The notes under the pieces: model-generated
Databases searched by the model: none
What the model was told of the DNA's origin: nothing
The model's input: the letters and a program-made list of their open reading frames with translations, nothing else
NCBI GenBank assembly: GCA_051880615.1
Contig: JBJEOH010000008.1
Span: 1-18,784, forward strand
Length of the DNA: 18,784 nucleotides
Origin: UBA7067 sp051880615
GTDB lineage: Bacteria; Bacillota; Clostridia; Oscillospirales; Acutalibacteraceae
Reading direction: 5' to 3'
Translations under genes and position numbers: made by a program
Shown here: positions 13,976 to 18,784 of the stretch, piece after piece
Position numbering within the stretch: position 1 is the first letter of the stretch
Layout of the letters: every line of letters begins with the position of its first letter

Positions 13976-14284
13976 ATGTCTGAACTGAAAATTACAAAAG
14001 AAAACATTGAGCAGGTGTTAAGAAGCGATATTCCTGTGCTTATTGACATTTGGGCGACTTGGTGCGGTCCTTGCCGCATGATGTCGTCGGTGGTTGCAGA
14101 ACTTGCGGATGAATATCAAGGCAAAGCAATTATAGGTAAGGTCAATGTTGATGAAGAACCTGAACTGGCGGCTTCCTTCTCAGTTGCAAGCATTCCTATG
14201 TTTGTTGTTATGAAAGGTGGAAAAATAGCAAATACGAAGATAGGTGCTATGCCAAAAGCAAATCTGGAGGCGATGTTAAAATGA
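13976..14284 (+). CDS. trxA: Thioredoxin
   Basis: A 102-residue thioredoxin. The active site WATWCGPC has redox cysteines 30 and 33, and the cis-proline loop is SIPMFVV. It reduces disulfides and persulfides in the cytoplasm. The start at 13976 has AAGGAGG eight bases upstream; the frame is open further back but without a ribosome site. Its stop overlaps the next ATG as ATGA. Beside rhodanese and CoA-disulfide reductase genes it probably releases sulfide from enzyme-bound persulfides. A dedicated thioredoxin reductase is not present in the window. Confidence 0.92.
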   Translation: MSELKITKENIEQVLRSDIPVLIDIWATWCGPCRMMSSVVAELADEYQGKAIIGKVNVDEEPELAASFSVASIPMFVVMKGGKIANTKIGAMPKANLEAMLK

Positions 14285-14601
14285 GTTTTATGAATCTTTT
14301 CAAACATCCGGACATTAATAAAGGTGTGGAAGATTGGATTACGGACAAAGATGCTGTTCTGTTAGATGTAAGAACGGTTTATGAGTACCGTCAAGGTCAT
14401 ATCGATGGGAGTTTAAATATACCTTTACAAAATATTCATGCTGTGAAAAACAATATTCCCGATCTGGACAAGCCTATTTATGTTCATTGTCTCAGCGGTG
14501 CCCGAAGCGCACAGGCAACTTCTGTTCTGAAATCAATGGGATATACCAATGTGACCGATATCGGCGGTATCAATTCTTACCGTGGAAAGGTGGTGAAATG
14601 A
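14281..14601 (+). CDS. Single-domain rhodanese (sulfurtransferase)
   Basis: A 106-residue single rhodanese domain: LLDVRTVYEYRQGHIDGSLNIP, then the active-site loop HCLSGARS with Cys70, then MGYTNVTDIGGINSYRG. Such GlpE/PspE-like proteins take sulfane sulfur onto the catalytic cysteine and hand it to a thiol acceptor. No signal peptide, so cytoplasmic. It is coupled to trxA through an ATGA overlap and ends five bases before the reductase gene, consistent with a substrate-channelling partnership among the three. Confidence 0.92.
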   Translation: MSFMNLFKHPDINKGVEDWITDKDAVLLDVRTVYEYRQGHIDGSLNIPLQNIHAVKNNIPDLDKPIYVHCLSGARSAQATSVLKSMGYTNVTDIGGINSYRGKVVK

Positions 14602-14605
14602 TACG

Positions 14606-16297
14606 ATGAAAGTTGTTATTGTCGGCGGAGTTGCCGGAGGTGCCACTGCTGCGACCCGTATCAGAAGATTAGACGAACACGCTCAAATTACGGTTTTTGA
14701 GCGCTCCGGCTATATTTCTTATGCAAACTGTGGCTTGCCGTATTATATAGGAGAAGTCATAGAAGATCCGGAAGAACTGACTTTGCAAACACCGGAGAGT
14801 TTCCAAACCCGTTTCCGCATTAATGTTAAGGTAAAGCATGAAGTTATAGACATTGACGCAAAACGCAAGACTGTCACCGTCCGTAATCTTGACACCGGCG
14901 AAGAATTTGAAGAAGGCTACGATAAACTGATTCTTTCTCCCGGCGCAAAGCCAATACGACCTGATTTGCCCGGAATAGACAGCAAGAACCTGTTTTCTCT
15001 TCGCACCGTAGAAGATACTTTCCGTATTCATCGGTTTGCAGAAGAACATAAGCCCAAAACAGCAGTAATGGTAGGCGGCGGATTTATCGGTTTGGAGGTT
15101 GCTGAGAACCTTTGTGAACTCGGCGTTAAAGTGACCGTGATTCAGCGTGGCAATCAACTGCTTAATACATTAGATTATGATATGGCTACTCTTGTTCACA
15201 GTAAACTCCGTTCTAAGGGAATTGACTTGAAAATTGGCGGAAATGTTGTCGCTTTTGAAGAAACTGAAACGGGGCTTAATGTTTTATTAGAGAATGAGCA
15301 GCCTATTGGGACGGATATGGTACTGCTGGCGATTGGGGTCAGTCCGGAAAATACCCTGGCAAAAAAAGCCGGTCTGGAGCTGGGAGTGAAGGGCGCTATT
15401 GCCGTAAATGATAAGATGGAGACCTCTGTGTCAGATATTTATGCTGTGGGCGATGCAGTACAAATCAAGCATATAGTTACAGGGAACGATGCTGTTATTG
15501 CTCTTGCAGGTCCTGCAAACAAACAGGGCAGGATTGCAGCGGATAACATATGCGGTCTTGACAGTCATTATAAAGGCTCGTTGGGGTCTTCCGTGATTAA
15601 ACTGTTCGATATGACTGCCGCCGTCACAGGACTGACTGAAAAAGCTGCTAATATTTCAGGGATTCCCTATGACAAAATTGTTCTCTCTCCTGCCTCTCAC
15701 GCAGGCTATTATCCCGGAGCGAAAACAATGACCATGAAGGTTGTTTATGAAAAGGAAACCTTAAAGCTTTTGGGTGCGCAGATTGTAGGATATGACGGGG
15801 TAGATAAGCGGATAGATGTATTAGCAACCGCAATAAGCGTCGGTATGAAAGCAAATGGGCTAAAGGATTTAGACCTTGCATATGCACCGCCTTATTCCTC
15901 GGCTAAAGACCCGGTTAATATGGCAGGCTTTATGATTGAAAACATTGCAAACGGATTAGTCAAACAGTTTCACTGGGACGAGGTTGCCGATTTGCCGAGA
16001 GACGGAAGCGTTACCTTATTGGATACCCGTACCGCTAATGAATATGCACACGGTCATGCTGACGGATTTATCAATATTCCGGTAGATGAACTGCGTGAGC
16101 GTTTGTCTGAAATTGACCGAACAAAACCGTTATATGTTATGTGTCAGAGCGGACTGCGCAGTTATATTTCCTGCCGAATTTTGTCGCAGGAGGGTTACGA
16201 TTGTTATAATTTCTCCGGCGGCTATCGATTCTACTCAGGAATTATCCGTGAAAAGGCTATGGCTGAACAATCCTATCCCTGCGGCATGGATAAGTAA
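14606..16297 (+). CDS. CoA-disulfide / NADH-dependent persulfide reductase with rhodanese domain
   Basis: A 563-residue flavoenzyme of the CoADR-RHD type. The FAD motif GGVAGGATAATRIRR opens the protein, the single redox cysteine is Cys42 in SYANCGLPYY, the NAD(P)H-binding motif VMVGGGFIGLEVAENL lies near 154-170, and the second FAD segment IYAVGDA follows. The dimerisation domain is complete. Residues 465-555 are a rhodanese domain with active Cys513 in VMCQSGLRS. Homologues such as Shewanella Npsr and Bacillus CoADR-RHD reduce CoA persulfide, CoA disulfide or polysulfide with NADH. It is the central reductase of this operon; the actual substrate is inferred. Confidence 0.9.
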   Translation: MKVVIVGGVAGGATAATRIRRLDEHAQITVFERSGYISYANCGLPYYIGEVIEDPEELTLQTPESFQTRFRINVKVKHEVIDIDAKRKTVTVRNLDTGEEFEEGYDKLILSPGAKPIRPDLPGIDSKNLFSLRTVEDTFRIHRFAEEHKPKTAVMVGGGFIGLEVAENLCELGVKVTVIQRGNQLLNTLDYDMATLVHSKLRSKGIDLKIGGNVVAFEETETGLNVLLENEQPIGTDMVLLAIGVSPENTLAKKAGLELGVKGAIAVNDKMETSVSDIYAVGDAVQIKHIVTGNDAVIALAGPANKQGRIAADNICGLDSHYKGSLGSSVIKLFDMTAAVTGLTEKAANISGIPYDKIVLSPASHAGYYPGAKTMTMKVVYEKETLKLLGAQIVGYDGVDKRIDVLATAISVGMKANGLKDLDLAYAPPYSSAKDPVNMAGFMIENIANGLVKQFHWDEVADLPRDGSVTLLDTRTANEYAHGHADGFINIPVDELRERLSEIDRTKPLYVMCQSGLRSYISCRILSQEGYDCYNFSGGYRFYSGIIREKAMAEQSYPCGMDK

Positions 16298-16309
16298 AGG
16301 AGTGACAGT

Positions 16310-16711
16310 ATGCTGAAACGAATATTACCGCTGTTACTTGTATTGGTGATAATGCTCACCGGTTGCGGAAAATCCAATGCCGATACACCAAACAATACTT
16401 ATGAAAAGATCACCATGTCAGAGGGACTTGCTCGAATGGAGTCGGACGAAAACTACATTTTGCTTGATGTGCGCCGAGCCGATGAATTTGAAGCGGGACA
16501 TATCCCCGGTGCAGTTAATCTTCCCAACGAAGAAATCGGTACAGAAGAAATTCCCTCCCTGCCGGACAAAGCACAGACTATTTATATTTATTGCCGAAGC
16601 GGGAATCGCAGTAAGCAGGCGGCAGATAAGCTTCTGGCGCTGGGATATACGAACTTAATCGAATTCGGCGGCATAATTGATTATACCGGCGAACTGGAAT
16701 ACGGAAAATAA
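16310..16711 (+). CDS. Rhodanese-domain lipoprotein
   Basis: A 133-residue exported sulfurtransferase. Residues 1-19 form a lipoprotein signal (positive MLKR, hydrophobic core, lipobox LTGC with lipidated Cys19). The mature part is a rhodanese domain with LLDVRRADEFEAGHIPGAVNLP and active loop YCRSGNRS (Cys95). It would sit on the outer face of the cytoplasmic membrane and could capture polysulfide or thiosulfate sulfur from outside, or act on surface thiols. GGAGTGA precedes the ATG. It is the third rhodanese domain in the operon and the only extracytoplasmic component. Confidence 0.9.
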   Translation: MLKRILPLLLVLVIMLTGCGKSNADTPNNTYEKITMSEGLARMESDENYILLDVRRADEFEAGHIPGAVNLPNEEIGTEEIPSLPDKAQTIYIYCRSGNRSKQAADKLLALGYTNLIEFGGIIDYTGELEYGK

Positions 16712-16724
16712 AGGAGGCAAAACA

Positions 16725-17357
16725 ATGAAGTATGTATGTCAAATCTGCGGCTATATCTATGATGACACCAAAGAGAAAGTATCCTTTGAACAGCTTCCGG
16801 CAGATTGGAAATGTCCGCTATGCGGTGCGGCAAAGACAGATTTTAAGCCGGAAACTGCTGATGAGGAAAAAGAAAAGCCGGTTACAGTACCCATAGAAGC
16901 AGAGCTTGTAAATCTCTCTGTCGGTCAACTAGCGGCTCTCTGCTCCAATCTCGCAAGAGGCTGTGAGAAACAGTACAAGACGGAAGAATCAAAACTATTT
17001 AGCGAACTTGCTGACTATTTTACTGCGGCTGTTCCTGCTGTCAGCGACGCTACTGTTGAAAAATTGGCGAAAAATTTAATAGAGGATGCTGAAAACTATG
17101 TCGGTGTCCGTGCCACAGCCGATGCAAACGGGGATCGGGGTGCGGCGAGAATTTGCGTTTGGGGCGAAAAGGTTACCCGTATGCTTTCTTCTCTTGTAAG
17201 CCGTTATCTGAACGAGGGAGAAAAAATGCTTGAGGGTACAAACATCTGGGTTTGTACGACCTGCGGTTTCGTCTACATCGGCGAACAGGCACCGGAACTT
17301 TGTCCTGTATGTAAAGTTCCTGCGTGGAAATTTGAAAAAATAGAAGGGAGAGTGTAA
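16725..17357 (+). CDS. Double-rubredoxin protein with helical middle domain
   Basis: A 210-residue protein. The N terminus is a short-loop rubredoxin (C5-x2-C8 and C30-x2-C33, KYVCQICGYIYDD and WKCPLCGAAKTDF). The C terminus is a rubrerythrin-style rubredoxin (WVCTTCGFVYIGEQAPELCPVC). Between them, about residues 60-165, is a helical region resembling a rubrerythrin-like fold in layout but containing no histidine and no ExxH motif, so it should not hold a diiron site. It is probably an electron carrier that passes electrons to the next protein. Start at 16725 behind AAGGAGG; the frame extends upstream without a site. Confidence 0.82.
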   Translation: MKYVCQICGYIYDDTKEKVSFEQLPADWKCPLCGAAKTDFKPETADEEKEKPVTVPIEAELVNLSVGQLAALCSNLARGCEKQYKTEESKLFSELADYFTAAVPAVSDATVEKLAKNLIEDAENYVGVRATADANGDRGAARICVWGEKVTRMLSSLVSRYLNEGEKMLEGTNIWVCTTCGFVYIGEQAPELCPVCKVPAWKFEKIEGRV

Positions 17358-17359
17358 TC

Positions 17360-18529
17360 ATGGATAAAGTTGCTGTTCGTAATTTGAGACTTTGTACAAA
17401 GGATTGTCTCTGCCTGTATGTTTGCCCTGTCGGAGCAACGGACACGGAAAACAGTATTATTGATGTAAACAAATGTATCGGTTGCGGTGCTTGTGCCGAT
17501 GCTTGTCCAAGTGGAGCCATCAGTATGGTGCCAAAGGTTTATCCTGTTCAACAGGCAAAGACAGATTCTGTTAAAGCGGTATTGAATAGCGTTGCTCAGC
17601 GCAAAGCAGATGAAGAAAAAGCTGCTTTGCAAATTGCAGAAGCTACCGAAAAGGACGGTCTCTACCGCTTGATGAAGGCTGTTGCCAAATCTGAACGATT
17701 GGTGGCGGAGGACATAATGCGTGAGGCAGGATATATGCTTCCCCAAAGCAATAACGCTCATGAACTTTTGGAAGAACTTATTGCGAAGTCGCCTGACGGA
17801 TTTCCTGTGGAAACTGCAAAAAAACTACTTAATATGATTCCGAATAATGAAAATGAAAAGAAAGAGGTAAAAGCTATGAAAAAATGGGTTTGTTCCGTAT
17901 GCGGATATGTACACGAGGGTGACACTCCTCCTGAAAAGTGTCCTGTTTGCAAGCAGCCTGCCGAAAAGTTTAATCTTGTAGAGGAAGAAAAGAAAAATCC
18001 TTATGCAGGGACGCAAACCGAAAAGAATTTGGAAACAGCGTTTGCGGGTGAGTCTCAGGCTCGTAATAAATATACCTACTTTGCTTCCGTTGCCAAAAAG
18101 GAAGGCTACGAGCAAATGGCTGCATTGTTTCTGAAAACCGCTGACAATGAAAAAGAACACGCTAAAATGTGGTTCAAAGAGCTGAACGGTCTTGGTGATA
18201 CAGCTGACAATTTACTGTCGGCTGCTGAAGGCGAGAACTACGAGTGGACAGATATGTACGATGGCTTTGCTAAGACTGCTGAAGCAGAAGGATTTCCGGA
18301 GCTTGCTGCTAAGTTCCGCATGGTTGCCGCTATTGAAAAACATCATGAGGAACGCTACCGTACACTGCTTCACAATCTGGAAACAGCACAGGTTTTTGAA
18401 AAGAGTGAAGTAAAGGTTTGGGAATGCCGCAACTGCGGACATATAGTTGTGGGAATCAAAGCCCCCGAAGTATGCCCTGTTTGCGCTCATCCGCAGGCTT
18501 ACTTTGAGGTAAATTCTGAGAACTACTGA
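17360..18529 (+). CDS. Ferredoxin - rubrerythrin fusion protein
   Basis: A 389-residue protein. Residues 1-60 are a two-cluster ferredoxin: the second motif is a canonical CIGCGACADACP, while the first reads CTKDCLCLYVCP, with Asp15 at the usual second cysteine position. A helical linker follows (about 65-165). Residues 173-210 hold a rubredoxin-like knuckle (WVCSVCGYVHEG, KCPVC); then a complete rubrerythrin diiron domain (ETAFAGESQARNKY, DNEKEHAKMW, AEAEGFPE, EKHHEERY) and a C-terminal rubredoxin (WECRNCGHIV, VCPVC). Rubrerythrins reduce hydrogen peroxide to water. An AAAGAGGT before Met173 may allow the rubrerythrin part to be made alone. It starts two bases after the preceding stop. Confidence 0.87.
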   Translation: MDKVAVRNLRLCTKDCLCLYVCPVGATDTENSIIDVNKCIGCGACADACPSGAISMVPKVYPVQQAKTDSVKAVLNSVAQRKADEEKAALQIAEATEKDGLYRLMKAVAKSERLVAEDIMREAGYMLPQSNNAHELLEELIAKSPDGFPVETAKKLLNMIPNNENEKKEVKAMKKWVCSVCGYVHEGDTPPEKCPVCKQPAEKFNLVEEEKKNPYAGTQTEKNLETAFAGESQARNKYTYFASVAKKEGYEQMAALFLKTADNEKEHAKMWFKELNGLGDTADNLLSAAEGENYEWTDMYDGFAKTAEAEGFPELAAKFRMVAAIEKHHEERYRTLLHNLETAQVFEKSEVKVWECRNCGHIVVGIKAPEVCPVCAHPQAYFEVNSENY

Positions 18530-18569
18530 TCATAGCGCTTTAACGAAATAAAGATACTCTATATTAATA

Positions 18570-18609
18570 TACGGTGTAACCTTAATTTTGAGGCTACACC
18601 GTATTTTTT
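18570..18609 (+). terminator. Rho-independent terminator of the operon
   Basis: TACGGTGTA (18570-18578) pairs with TACACCGTA (18595-18603), extended by CC/GG past one mismatch, with six T residues at 18604-18609. It lies about 40 bases after the rubrerythrin stop and closes the operon. Confidence 0.88.
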
Positions 18610-18634
18610 CCGAAATATTATCTGTAAATTATTG

Positions 18635-18784
18635 TTATACATAGATTAAATCCGCATTTATAATCTTCATCACACGATTATGGATATTGTTCATTTGATG
18701 CATCCACAGCATTTGATTTTCGGCTTTGATGCGTGAGCAAATTTGATGATAAGTTCATCAACTGCATCTGTATATCTTCCGTCT
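18635..18784 (-). pseudogene. tnpV: TnpV-like transposon protein, C-terminal part (cut by window)
   Basis: The minus strand reads KAENQMLWMHQMNNI followed by NRVMKIINADLIYV and a TAA at 18635, the characteristic end of TnpV proteins found in Clostridia transposons of the Tn4451 kind. Further upstream, in this frame, two stops occur at 18755-18760, while another frame continues plausibly (EDIQMQLMNLSS). A frameshift near 18745 is therefore likely, unless the true similarity ends there. Only about 50 codons are inside the window, so intactness cannot be judged. It marks a second mobile-element remnant at the right border of the operon. Confidence 0.55.

Noticed and set aside
14669..15157. 162-codon minus-strand ORF
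   Set aside because: It is antisense to the FAD/NAD region of the CoADR-type reductase, with low-complexity composition and no start signal.
17273..17761. 162-codon minus-strand ORF
   Set aside because: It is the antisense shadow of the double-rubredoxin and ferredoxin-fusion genes; its cysteine and phenylalanine richness mirrors the sense codons.
1..18784. CRISPR arrays, tRNA or rRNA genes
   Set aside because: No regularly spaced direct repeats and no cloverleaf or rRNA-like conserved segments were noticed; the attachment event is in cotJC, not in a tRNA gene.

Overview
The window reads as a low-GC, spore-forming anaerobe of the class Clostridia. The evidence is a cotJABC spore-coat operon, Firmicutes-type A+T-rich promoters and strong AGGAGG ribosome sites, a Clostridia-style 6S RNA beside DUF1292 and TauE/SafE genes, and rubrerythrin/rubredoxin-type oxygen defence. 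A genus cannot be named from the sequence alone; Oscillospirales/Ruminococcaceae-like content is an inference.

Bases 1 to about 5055 are one end of an integrated element: a DUF6809 protein, a DUF6076 protein, a RepA-like AAA ATPase, a small SHOCT-like protein and a large serine recombinase. The recombinase gene points at, and reads through, the junction with the chromosome. The chromosomal side is cotJA-cotJB-cotJC on the minus strand, and cotJC is cut after about 64 codons exactly where the recombinase ends. This matches the architecture of sporulation-gene intervening elements such as skin in sigK, where excision restores the gene in the mother cell. The other half of cotJC would lie left of the window, so the restorable-gene reading is testable but unproven.

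Bases 5.7 to 12.3 kb are chromosomal and partly decayed: a TetR regulator with a palindromic operator, an ABC exporter remnant with two internal deletions, an intact two-TM potassium channel, an orphan minus-strand unit with a consensus promoter and a 22-codon ORF, DUF1292, 6S RNA, two half-size TauE/SafE proteins, gpsA, then remnants of two GNAT acetyltransferases, a nitrilase-family amidohydrolase and a serine recombinase.

Bases 12.4 to 18.6 kb form one co-directional operon ended by a clear terminator: a DUF134-NifX/NafY-type fusion, a cysteine-rich Crp/Fnr regulator, thioredoxin, a single-domain rhodanese, a CoA-disulfide/persulfide reductase with a C-terminal rhodanese, a rhodanese lipoprotein, a double-rubredoxin protein and a ferredoxin-rubrerythrin fusion. 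Together they look like a system that senses redox or sulfane-sulfur stress, moves and reduces persulfide sulfur, and detoxifies peroxide or oxygen. Mobile-element remnants flank it (recombinase on the left, a TnpV-like gene at the right edge), suggesting the cassette may have been acquired horizontally.
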